Part shown: in pieces, positions 1 through 10,300 of the stretch | Layout of the letters: every line of letters starts with the position of its first letter | Numbering within the stretch: the stretch's first letter is position 1 | From: Pohlia nutans | Taxonomy: Eukaryota; Streptophyta; Bryopsida; Bryales; Mniaceae | Length of the DNA stretch: 64,000 nucleotides | Assembly (NCBI GenBank): GCA_022496805.1 | Contig: CM040085.1 | Location: forward strand, 49,691,811 to 49,755,810 | Reading direction: 5' to 3' | The notes under the pieces: model-generated | The model's database searches: none | What the model saw: only the letters and a program-made list of their open reading frames with translations | Told to the model about the DNA's origin: nothing | Position numbers and translations under genes: made by a program

Positions 1-2921
1 TGTCTCCAAGTCGTGAGGAGGTGGCCATTATACACGAAGTCAACGGCTTGTACCAAATCAAGTTTTCCAAGATGCACGCGGCGGAATCCGCAACGTTGGT
101 GCAATCGAGTTCAAACGAAGACAAGTTGGCGTTGTGGCATCGTCGTCTCGGGCATTTGAATGTCAAGAGTGTGAAAGCACTCCGTGGAATGGTAAGTGGC
201 ATGGATCTTGCACAATCACACGTCGCACCTAGTTCATTCACATGTGAGGGTTGTATTGAAGGCAAGCAACAACGCTCACCGTTTCCAGTTGATGGGGCAA
301 CTCGTGCAACCAAGGTTCTTGAGATTGTGCATTCCGACGTGTGTGGTCCAATGAAGACCACGTCTATGGGGGGTTGCAAGTATTTTGTGACGTTCATTGA
401 TGATTTTTCGAGGAAGATATGGTTGTATCCGATCAAAGCAAAGAGCGAGTGTTTTGAGAAGTTCAAAGAGTTCAAGGCGTTGGTTGAGAAGCAATCCGAG
501 CACAAGATCAAGGTGTTTCGATCGGATAATGGCGGCGAGTTCTTGTCCAACCAATTTGCAGAGTTATTAAAGAAAGAAGGCATTGCTAGACAAACCACAA
601 CGCCATATACACCACAACAAAACGGAGTTGCAGAGCGTGCAAATCGAACAATTGTGGAAATGGCAAGGAGTATGTTGCATGCACAAAATTTGGGTTTGGA
701 CCTTTGGGCGGAAGCGGTGGTGACTGCGGTGTACACACGCAACCGATGCCCGACGAGTGCGGTTCAAAACATGACACCAGAGCAAGCGTGGAGTGGGAGG
801 CCACCCCGCGTGGAGCACATGCGCACATTTGGATGCATCGCATTTGCAAAGGTACCCGATTCTCAAAGAACCAAACTTGAGGCCAAGGCAACAAAATGTG
901 TGTTTCTTGGATATTGTGAAGGTACCAAGGCGTACAGGCTCATGTCGCTCGAGACCAAGAAGATCATTCGAGCTCGTGATGTGACATTTTGCGAGAATTC
1001 CAAGGTTGAAGACAATTTGGACGATGGTCCAAGTGGGAGAAGTGGCGATAAACCGGCCATTGTGGACCAATCTTCCAAATCTCCCGTTATTGATATTGTT
1101 GATGAAGACGAAGATGACGAAGATGGTGGTGATGAGGAACATATTGAGGAGCGACCTTTGAAGACGAAGAATGGCGAGAAAAAGGCACAAGCAACGGCGG
1201 TTGAAGACAATGCATCCTCGAGCGATCGTCGTTATCCAGAGAGAAATCGTAGACCACTTGGCGAGTGGTGGAAGAATCATATTCTCCCTCAAGGTGAGGA
1301 GGAGCATGCAAACGTTGCACTTTTAGATGCTCCATTGACGATTCGTGAAGCGTTGAGTTGTGATGATGCAAACAAGTGGGAGCAAGCCATGCAAGAGGAG
1401 TACAAATCGTTGATGGACAATGGCACTTGGGAATTGACTCCCCTCCCCAAGAATCGCAACGCTATCGGTTGTAAGTGGGTATTTCGTGCAAAGAGAGATG
1501 CAACGGGTGATGTGGTTCGTTATAAGGCAAGATTGGTGGCAAAGGGCTTTTCACAAATCGAAGGTGTTGATTTTCATGAGACCTTTGCACCGGTGGCGAA
1601 ATTCACCACTATTCGATGCATTTTGGCCATCGGGGCTGCCATGGATTTGGAAATGCATCAAATGGATGTGAAGACGGCGTTCTTGAACGGCGAGTTGGAC
1701 GAGGACATCTACATGGTGCAACCCGAAGGATTTGTGCAACGAGGTAATGAGAACCTTGTTTGCAAGTTGAACAAGTCATTGTATGGGTTGAAGCAATCTC
1801 CACGCGCATGGTATCAAAAGATTGACACGTTTCTTGTTCATATCGGGTTCACAAGGAGCATCGCTGATCACAGCTTGTATTTCATGCAAAAGGGGCAACA
1901 TGTGGTCATCGTGATCATATATGTGGATGATTTGATCATCCTTGCAAGTTGCATGAGCTCTTTGAAGGCATTGAAGGCAATGCTTGAGAACGAGTACGAG
2001 ATGAGTGATCTGGGTGAGTTGCACTTTTGTTTAGGAGTTGAGTTTGTGCGAGATAGAGCAACACGCACCATAACAATGAATCAAAGCAAGTATGTTATGG
2101 ATGTTCTCAAACGCTTTGGCATGGAGGATTGCAAACCAGTTGGCACTCCATTGGATGTGAATTCCAAACTCGTGAAACTCACCGATGAGGAGTATGCATT
2201 AGAGGCTCAATCTATGGTGGATGTGCCATACAAGCAAGCTGTAGGGTCATTGATGTATGCTATGATTGCAACAAGGCCGGACCTTGCGTATCCAATCAGC
2301 GTTGTGAGTCAACACATGGCAAGACCAGGTTCAAGTCATTGGGTTGCGGTCAAGAGGATCATGCGGTACTTGAAAGGCACAAGTGATATGAGGTTGTGTC
2401 TTGGAGGTGACAACATTGTGTTGAGTGGGTATTGTGATGCGGATTATGCGGGTGATACCAATGATCGTAGATCCACCACGGGGTACATGTTCAAAGTTGG
2501 ATCGGGGGCCGTTTCATGGAATAGCAAGCGCCAACAAACCACGGCCACGTCGACGGTTGAGGCGGAGTACATGGCGACGAGCCACGGTACGAAGGAGGCC
2601 ATTTGGTTGAGGCAACTAATGGCGGATGTGAGATGCACTCAAGAGGAGGCTACAACAATCATGTGTGACAACCAAGGGAGTATGTCATTGGCGAAGAATC
2701 CAACGCATCACTCACGTACAAAGCACATTGATGTGCAATATCACTTCATTCGAGAGAAGTTAGAGATGAAGGTGATAGAGTTGAAGTATTGTCCAACGGA
2801 GCACATGGTGGCGGACGTGCTGACAAAGGCTCTTGCGAGAGATCGCCATCAAAGACTAGTGGTGGCATTTGGGCTCAAAGGCTTTGGCTATTCGCAAAGT
2901 GGGAGTGTTGAAGTAGGATGA
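1..2921 (+). CDS. copia polyprotein, partial (integrase, RT, RNase H)
   Basis: The frame is open from the first bases of the window (first full codon at 3) to a TGA at 2919-2921. The part present has the HHCC zinc region, the integrase D,D,E residues (HSDVCGP, FRSDNGGEF, NGVAER), the RT YVDD box and RNase H motifs (CDADYAG, TSTVEAEYMA). The last 16 bases, encoding VEVG and the stop, lie inside the 3' LTR. Compared with other copies it has SNQFAEL in integrase, SDMRLC in RT and GLKGFG near the end. No internal stop is seen, so this may be the 3' part of an intact copy. Confidence 0.93.
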   Translation, partial: SPSREEVAIIHEVNGLYQIKFSKMHAAESATLVQSSSNEDKLALWHRRLGHLNVKSVKALRGMVSGMDLAQSHVAPSSFTCEGCIEGKQQRSPFPVDGATRATKVLEIVHSDVCGPMKTTSMGGCKYFVTFIDDFSRKIWLYPIKAKSECFEKFKEFKALVEKQSEHKIKVFRSDNGGEFLSNQFAELLKKEGIARQTTTPYTPQQNGVAERANRTIVEMARSMLHAQNLGLDLWAEAVVTAVYTRNRCPTSAVQNMTPEQAWSGRPPRVEHMRTFGCIAFAKVPDSQRTKLEAKATKCVFLGYCEGTKAYRLMSLETKKIIRARDVTFCENSKVEDNLDDGPSGRSGDKPAIVDQSSKSPVIDIVDEDEDDEDGGDEEHIEERPLKTKNGEKKAQATAVEDNASSSDRRYPERNRRPLGEWWKNHILPQGEEEHANVALLDAPLTIREALSCDDANKWEQAMQEEYKSLMDNGTWELTPLPKNRNAIGCKWVFRAKRDATGDVVRYKARLVAKGFSQIEGVDFHETFAPVAKFTTIRCILAIGAAMDLEMHQMDVKTAFLNGELDEDIYMVQPEGFVQRGNENLVCKLNKSLYGLKQSPRAWYQKIDTFLVHIGFTRSIADHSLYFMQKGQHVVIVIIYVDDLIILASCMSSLKALKAMLENEYEMSDLGELHFCLGVEFVRDRATRTITMNQSKYVMDVLKRFGMEDCKPVGTPLDVNSKLVKLTDEEYALEAQSMVDVPYKQAVGSLMYAMIATRPDLAYPISVVSQHMARPGSSHWVAVKRIMRYLKGTSDMRLCLGGDNIVLSGYCDADYAGDTNDRRSTTGYMFKVGSGAVSWNSKRQQTTATSTVEAEYMATSHGTKEAIWLRQLMADVRCTQEEATTIMCDNQGSMSLAKNPTHHSRTKHIDVQYHFIREKLEMKVIELKYCPTEHMVADVLTKALARDRHQRLVVAFGLKGFGYSQSGSVEVG
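2896..2905 (+). promoter_or_regulatory. polypurine tract of El-1
   Basis: The ten bases AAAGTGGGAG lie directly against the 3' LTR start (TGTTGAAG at 2906). This is where plus-strand DNA priming is expected. One T interrupts the purines. It lies inside the polyprotein frame, encoding part of QSGS. The same tract is conserved next to every 3' LTR, for example 7319-7328 on the minus strand for El-E. Confidence 0.8.
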
Positions 2922-3223
2922 TTGCGTGGGCTGAAGTTGCTCTTAGCCATGCGCATTAGCTAGAGTAGATGATGCGAATGAGCTAGACTTGCAACTAGAG
3001 AAGTGATACTAGTTAGAAGTAATGAGAATTGGGTCTCCCAAGTGATATGGGCTGATCCTAGTGTACTAGGAGTGGAGTATGGGCTGATGTCCCATATGGT
3101 TTGCCAAGGGGACTCCCTTGGGTGTGCTACTTAAGAGGGGCAGCCCATGAGTAAAGATCATCTCTTTCCTATGCATTCCAAGTGTTTGTGTGAGGCTTTG
3201 GCATTCTAATCTAACCTTCAATA
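2906..3223 (+). repeat. 3' LTR of El-1
   Basis: This is a 318-bp LTR starting TGTTGAAG and ending CTTCAATA; the ends are inverted repeats apart from one base. The boundaries are fixed by the target duplications of El-E, I, M, N and O. Four short inverted repeats are packed into its middle: 3029-3041, 3057-3070, 3078-3096 and 3104-3121. No clear TATAAA box is seen. CTACTTAAGAGGGGC near 3129 sits where a plant LTR core promoter might lie, but that is weak. Confidence 0.95.
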
Positions 3224-5965
3224 CTGCGTGGAATGGTAAGTGGCATGGATCTTGCACAATCACACGTCGCACCTAGTTCATTCACATGTGAGGGTTGTAT
3301 TGAAGGCAAGCAACAACGCTCACCGTTTCCAGTTGATGGGGCAACTCGTGCAACCAAGGTACTTGAGATTGTGCATTCCGACGTGTGTGGTCCAATGAAG
3401 ACCACGTCTATGGGGGGTTGCAAGTATTTTGTGACGTTCATTGATGATTTTTCGAGGAAGATATGGTTGTATCCGATCAAAGCAAAGAGCGAGTGTTTTG
3501 AGAAGTTCAAAGAGTTCAAGGCGTTGGTTGAGAAGCAATCCGAGCACAAGATCAAGGTGTTTCGATCGGATAATGGCGGCGAGTTCTTGTCCAACCAATT
3601 TGCAGAGTTATTAAAGAAAGAAGGCATTGCTAGACAAACCACAACGCCATATACACCACAACAAAACGGAGTTGCAGAGCGTGCAAATCGAACAATTGTG
3701 GAAATGGCAAGGAGTATGTTGCATGCACAAAATTTGGGTTTGGACCTTTGGGCGGAAGCGGTGGTGACTGCGGTGTACACACGCAACCGATGCCCGACGA
3801 GTGCGGTTCAAAACATGACACCAGAGCAAGCGTGGAGTGGGAGGCCACCCCGCGTGGAGCACATGCGCACATTTGGATGCATCGCATTTGCAAAGGTACC
3901 CGATTCTCAAAGAACCAAACTTGAGGCCAAGGCAACAAAATGTGTGTTTCTTGGATATTGTGAAGGTACCAAGGCGTACAGGCTCATGTCGCTCGAGACC
4001 AAGAAGATCATTCGAGCTCGTGATGTGACATTTTGCGAGAATTCCAAGGTTGAAGACAATTTGGACGATGGTCCAAGTGGGAGAAGTGGCGATAAACCGG
4101 CCATTGTGGACCAATCTTCCAAATCTCCCGTTATTGATATTGTTGATGAAGACGAAGATGACGAAGATGGTAGTGATGAGGAACATATTGAGGAGCGACC
4201 TTTGAAGACGAAGAATGGCGAGAAAAAGGCACAAGCAACGGCGGTTGAAGACAATGCATCCTCGAGCGATCGTCGTTATCCAGAGAGAAATCGTAGACCA
4301 CTTGGCGAGTGGTGGAAGAATCATATTCTCCCTCAAGGTGAGGAGGAGCATGCAAACGTTGCACTTTTAGATGCTCCATTGACGATTCGTGAAGCGTTGA
4401 GTTGTGATGATGCAAACAAGTGGGAGCAAGCCATGCAAGAGGAGTACAAATCGTTGATGGACAATGGCACTTGGGAATTGACTCCCCTCCCCAAGAATCG
4501 CAACGCTATCGGTTGTAAGTGGGTATTTCGTGCAAAGAGAGATGCAACGGGTGATGTGGTTCGTTATAAGGCAAGATTGGTGGCAAAGGGCTTTTCACAA
4601 ATCGAAGGTGTTGATTTTCATGAGACCTTTGCACCGGTGGCGAAATTCACCACTATTCGATGCATTTTGGCCATCGGGGCTGCCATGGATTTGGAAATGC
4701 ATCAAATGGATGTGAAGACGGCGTTCTTGAACGACGAGTTGGACGAGGACATCTACATGGTGCAACCCGAAGGATTTGTGCAACGAGGTAATGAGAACCT
4801 TGTTTGCAAGTTGAACAAGTCATTGTATGGGTTGAAGCAATCTCCACGCGCATGGTATCAAAAGATTGACACGTTTCTTGTCCATATCGGGTTCACAAGG
4901 AGCATCGCTGATCACAGCTTGTATTTCATGCAAAAGGGGCAACATGTGGTCATCGTGATCATATATGTGGATGATTTGATCATCCTTGCAAGTTGCATGA
5001 GCTCTTTGAAGGCATTGAAGGCAATGCTTGAGAACGAGTACGAGATGAGTGATCTGGGTGAGTTGCACTTTTGTTTAGGAGTTGAGTTTGTGCGAGATAG
5101 AGCAACACGCACCATAACAATGAATCAAAGCAAGTATGTTATGGATGTTCTCAAACGCTTTGGCATGGAGGATTGCAAACCGGTTGGCACTCCATTGGAT
5201 GTGAATTCCAAACTCGTGAAACTCACCGATGAGGAGTATGCATTAGAGGCTCAATCTATGGTGGATGTGCCATACAAGCAAGCTGTAGGGTCATTGATGT
5301 ATGCTATGATTGCAACAAGGCCGGACCTTGCGTATCCAATCAGCGTTGTGAGTCAACACATGGCAAGACCGGGTTCAAGTCATTGGGTTGCGGTCAAGAG
5401 GATCATGCGGTACTTGAAAGGCACAAGTGATGTGAGGTTGTGTCTTGGAGGTGACAACATTGTGTTGAGTGGGTATTGTGATGCGGATTATGCGGGTGAT
5501 ACCAATGATCGTAGATCCACCACGGGGTACATGTTCAAAGTTGGATCGGGGGCCGTTTCATGGAATAGCAAGCGCCAACAAACCACGGCCACGTCAACGG
5601 TTGAGGCGGAGTACATGGCGACGAGCCACGGTACGAAGGAGGCCATTTGGTTGAGGCAACTAATGGCGGATGTGAGATGCACTGAAGAGGAGGCTACAAC
5701 AATCATGTGTGACAACCAAGGGAGTATGTCATTGGCAAAGAATCCAACGCATCACTCACGTACAAAGCACATTGATGTGCAATATCACTTCATTCGAGAG
5801 AAGTTAGAGATGAAGGTGATAGAGTTGAAGTATTGTCCAACGGAGCACATGGTGGCGGACGTGCTGACAAAGGCTCTTGCGAGAGATCGACATCAAAGAC
5901 TAGTGGTGGCATTTGGGCTCGAAGGCTTTGGCTATTCGCAAAGTGGGAGTGTTGAAGTAGGATGA
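3224..5965 (+). pseudogene. copia polyprotein, 5'-truncated
   Basis: The frame is open from the LTR junction to TGA 5963-5965. The HxxxxH half of the integrase zinc site has been lost, while CxxC, the D,D,E core, RT and RNase H remain. Differences from El-1 include GSDEEH in the acidic linker, LNDELDED just after the RT MDVKTAF motif (G to D) and TEEEAT in RNase H. Without LTR promoter, Gag and protease in place it is not expected to be expressed as a functional polyprotein. Confidence 0.9.
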
Positions 5966-6267
5966 TTGCGTGGGCTGAAGTTGCTCTTAGCCATGCGCAT
6001 TAGCTAGAGTAGATGATGCGAATGAGCTAGACTTGCAACTAGAGAAGTGATACTAGTTAGAAGTAATGAGAATTGGGTCTCCCAAGTGATATGGGCTGAT
6101 CCTAGTGTACTAGGAGTGGAGTATGGGCTGATGTCCCATATGGTTTGCCAAGGGGACTCCCTTGGGTGTGCTACTTAAGAGGGGCAGCCCATGAGTAAAG
6201 ATCATCTCTTTCCTATGCATTCCAAGTGTTTGTGTGAGGCTTTTGCATTCTAATCTAACCTTCAATA
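5950..6267 (+). repeat. 3' LTR of El-2
   Basis: A 318-bp LTR nearly identical to the El-1 LTR; one visible change near the U5 end is GGCTTTTGCATT where El-1 has GGCTTTGGCATT. The outer flank is CCTTG from minus-strand integrase sequence. Confidence 0.95.
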
Positions 6268-6742
6268 CCTTGGCCTCAAGTTTGGTTCTTTGAGAATCGG
6301 GTACCTTTGCAAATGCGATGCATCCAAATGTGCGCATGTGCTCCACGCGGGGTGGCCTCCCACTCCACGCTTGCTCTGGTGTCATGTTTTGAACCGCACT
6401 CGTCGGGCATCGGTTGCGTGTGTACACCGCGGTCACCACTGCTTCCGCCCAAAGGTCCAAACCCAAATTTTGTACATGCAACATACTCCTTGCCATTTCC
6501 ACAATTGTTCGATTTGCACGCTCTGCAACTCCGTTTTGTTGTGGTGTATATGGCGTTGTGGTTTGTCTAGCAATGCGTTCTTTCTTCAATAACTCTCCAA
6601 ATTGGTTGGACAAGAACTCGCCGCCATTATCCGATCGAAACACCTTGATCTTGTGCTCGGATTGCTTCTCAACCAACGCCTTGAACTCTTTGAACTTCTC
6701 AAAACACTCGCTCTTTGCTTTGATCGGATACAACCATATCTT
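6268..6742 (-). pseudogene. Fragment D: integrase core fragment
   Basis: These 475 bp encode on the minus strand about codons 523-680, which include two of the three integrase catalytic residues (FRSDNGGEF and NGVAER). The fragment is wedged between the U5 ends of two opposed LTRs, El-2 on the left and El-F on the right. It carries private differences (ERIARQ, LLHVQN), so it is a separate and probably older copy. Reading into the El-2 LTR gives a spurious fused frame that I do not treat as a gene. Confidence 0.88.
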
Positions 6743-7000
6743 TATTGAAGGTTAGATTAGAATGCCAAAGCCTCACACAAACACTTGGAATGCATAGGAA
6801 AGAGATGATCTTTACTCATGGGCTGCCCCTCTTAAGTAGCACACCCAAGGGAGTCCCCTTGGCAAACCATATGGGACATCAGTCCATACTCCACTCCTAG
6901 TACACTAGGATCAGCCCATATCACTTGGGAGACCCAATTCTCATTACTTCTAACTAGTACCACTTCTCTAGTTGCTAGTCTAGCTCATTCGCATCATCTA

Positions 7001-7318
7001 TATTGAAGGTTAGATTAGAATGCCAAAGCCTCACACAAACACTTGGAATGCATAGGAAAGAGATAATCTTTACTCATGGGCTGCCCCTCTTAAGTAGCAC
7101 ACCCAAGGGAGTCCCCTTGACAAACCATATGGGACATCAGCCCATACTCCACTCCTAGTACACTAGGATCAGCCCATATCACTTGGGAGACCCAATTCTC
7201 ATTATCTCTAACTAGTACCACTTCTCTAGTTGCTAGTCTAGCTCATTCGCATTATCTACTCTACCTAATGCGCATGGCTATGAGCAACTTCAGCCCACGC
7301 AATCATCCTACTTCAACA
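7001..7318 (-). repeat. 3' LTR of El-E
   Basis: 318-bp LTR; on the plus strand it reads TATTGAAGG... to ...CTTCAACA. It appears identical to the 5' LTR at 12349-12666. The polyprotein stop codon (7303-7305) lies within it. Confidence 0.97.
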
Positions 7319-10300
7319 CTCCCACTTTGCGAATAGCCAAAGCCTTCGAGCCCAAATGCCACCACTAGTCTTTGATGTCGATCTTTCGCAAGAGCCTTTG
7401 TCAGCACGTCCGCCACCATGTGCTCCGTTGGACAATACTTCAACTCTATCACCTTCATCTCTAACTTCTCTCGAATGAAGTGATATTGCACATCAATGTG
7501 CTTTGTACGTGAGTGATGCGTTGGATTCTTCGCCAATGACATACTCCCTTGGTTGTCACACATGATTGTTGTAGCCTCCTCTTGAGTGCATCTCACATCC
7601 GCCATTAGTTGCCTCAACCAAATGGCCTCCTTCGTACCGTGGCTCGTCGCCATGTACTCCGCCTCAACCGTTGACGTGGCCGTGGTTTGTTGGCGCTTGC
7701 TATTCCATGAAACGGCCCCCGATCCAACTTTGAACATGTACCCCGTGGTGGATCTACGATCATTGGTATCACCCGCATAATCCGCATCACAATACCCACT
7801 CAACACAATGTTGTCACCTCCAAGACACAACCTCACATCACTTGTGCCTTTCAAGTACCGCATGATCCTCTTGACCGCAACCCAATGACTTGAACCCGGT
7901 CTTGCCATGTGTTGACTCACAACGCTGATTGGATACGCAAGGTCCGGCCTTGTTGCAATCATAGCATACATCAATGACCCTACAGCTTGCTTGTATGGCA
8001 CATCCACCATAGATTGAGCCTCTAATGCATACTCCTCATCGGTGAGTTTCACGAGTTTGGAATTCACATCCAATGGAGTGCCAACCGGTTTGCAATCCTC
8101 CATGCCAAAGCGTTTGAGCACATCCATAACATACTTGCTTTGATTCATTGTTATGGTGCGTGTTGCTCTATCTCGCACAAACTCAACTCCTAAACAAAAG
8201 TGCAACTCACCCAGATCACTCATCTCGTACTCGTTCTCAAGCATTGCCTTCAATGCCTTCAAAGAGCTCATACAACTTGCAAGGATGATCAAATCATCCA
8301 CATATATGATCACGATGACCACATGTTGTCCCTTTTGCATGAAATACAAGCTGTGATCAGCGATGCTCCTTGTGAACCCGATATGAACAAGAAACGTGTC
8401 AATCTTTTGATACCATGCGCGTGGAGATTGCTTCAACCCATACAATGACTTGTTCAACTTGCAAACAAGGTTCTCATTACCTCGTTGCACAAATCCTTCG
8501 GGTTGTACCATGTAGATGTCCTCGTCCAACTCGCCGTTCAAGAACGCTGTCTTCACATCCATTTGATGCATTTCCAAATCCATGGCAGCCCCGATGGCCA
8601 AAATGCATCGAATAGTGGTGAATTTCGCCACCGGTGCAAAGGTCTCATGAAAATCAACACCTTCGATTTGTGAAAAGCCCTTTGCCACCAATCTTGCCTT
8701 ATAACGAACCACATCACCCGTTGCATCTCTCTTTGCACGAAATACCCACTTACAACCGATAGCGTTGCGATTCTTGGGGAGCGGAGTCAATTCCCAAGTG
8801 CCATTGTCCATCAACGATTTGTACTCCTCTTGCATGGCTTGCTCCCACTTGTTTGCATCATCACAACTCAACGCTTCACGAATCGTCAATGGAGCATCTA
8901 AAAGTGCAACGTTTGCATGCTCCTCCTCACCTTGAGGGAGAATATGATTCTTCCACCACTCGCCAAGTGGTCTACGATTTCTCTCTGGATAACGACGATC
9001 GCTCGAGGATGCATTGTCTTCAACCGCCGTTGCTTGTGCCTTTTTCTCGCCATTCTTCGTCTTCAAAGGCCGCTCCTCAATATGCTCCTCGTCACCACCA
9101 TCTTCGTCATCTTCGTCTTCATCAACAATATCAATAACGGGAGATTTGGAAGATTGGTCCACAATCGCCGGTTTATCGCCACTTCTCCCACTTGGACCAT
9201 CGTCCAAATTGTCTTCAACCTTGGAATTCTCGCAAAATGTCACATCACGAGCTCGAACGATCTTCTTGGTCTCGAGCGACATGAGCCTGTACGCCTTGGT
9301 ACCTTCACAATATCCAAGAAACACACATTTTGTTGCCTTGGCCTCAAGTTTGGTTCTTTGAGAATCGGGTACCTTTGCAAATGCGATGCATCCAAATGTG
9401 CGCATGTGCTCCACGCGGGGTGGCCTCCCACTCCACGCTTGCTCTGGTGTCATGTTTTGAACCGCACTCGTCGGGCATCGGTTGCGTGTGTACACCGCAG
9501 TCACCACCGCTTCCGCCCAAAGGTCCAAACCCAAATTTTGTGCATGCAACATACTCCTTGCCATTTCCACAATTGTTCGATTTGCACGCTCTGCAACTCC
9601 GTTTTGTTGTGGTGTATATGGCGTTGTGGTTTGTCTAGCAATGCCTTCTTTCTTCAATAACTCTCCAAATTCGTTGGACATGAACTCGCCGCCATTATCC
9701 GATCGAAACACCTTGATCTTGTGCTCGGATTGCTTCTCAACCAACGCCTTGAACTCTTTGAACTTCTCAAAACACTCGCTCTTTGCTTTGATCGGATACA
9801 ACCATATCTTCCTCGAAAAATCATCAATGAACGTCACAAAATACTTGCAACCCCCCATAGACGTGGTCTTCATTGGACCACACACGTCGGAATGCACAAT
9901 CTCAAGAACCTTGGTTGCACGAGTTGCCCCATCAACTGGAAACGGTGAGCGTTGTTGCTTGCCTTCAATACAACCCTCACATGTGAATGAACTAGGCGCG
10001 ACGTGTGATTGTGCAAGATCCATGCCACTTACCATTCCACGCAGTGCTTTCACACTCTTGACATTCAAATGCCCGAGACGACGATGCCACAACGCCAACT
10101 TGTCTTCGTTTGAACTCGATTGCACCAACGTTGCGGATTCCGCCGCGTGCATCTTGGAAAACTTGATTTGGTACAAGCCGTTGACTTCGTGTATAATGGC
10201 CACCTCCTCACGACTTGGAGACAACACAAAACACCCTTGGTCGCTAAATTCCACTCGCAAATGCTTCATCACCAAATGTCGCACCGATAAAAGATTTGCC

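Larger units (their letters stand above)
1..3223 (+). mobile_element. El-1: copia element, 3' part with 3' LTR
   Basis: The window opens inside the coding region of a plus-strand element, at about codon 385 counted from the ATG, and runs through its 3' LTR. The 5' LTR, leader, Gag and protease lie upstream of the window. The right edge joins El-2 coding sequence of the same orientation at a codon boundary (ctg cgt gga). The simplest reading is that El-1 is inserted in El-2, but the left flank needed to test for a CTGCG target duplication is outside the window. Confidence 0.93.
3224..6267 (+). mobile_element. El-2: copia element, 3' part with 3' LTR
   Basis: This 3' part of a plus-strand element starts at about codon 445 (LRGMVSG) directly after the LTR of El-1 and ends in its own LTR. 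El-1 and El-2 run in register at a constant offset of 3044 bases with few differences. Either El-2 hosts El-1, or the two are a tandem product. Its right edge abuts minus-strand integrase sequence (fragment D), so El-2 is probably itself inserted in another copy. Confidence 0.92.

Noticed and set aside
6110..6733. 207-codon frame joining integrase fragment D to antisense LTR
   Set aside because: A chance open frame across the insertion junction; the LTR half is antisense and non-coding.
8917..9660. 247-codon antisense frame opposite the linker and integrase
   Set aside because: Same reasoning; composition follows the reversed acidic linker and no motif supports a protein.
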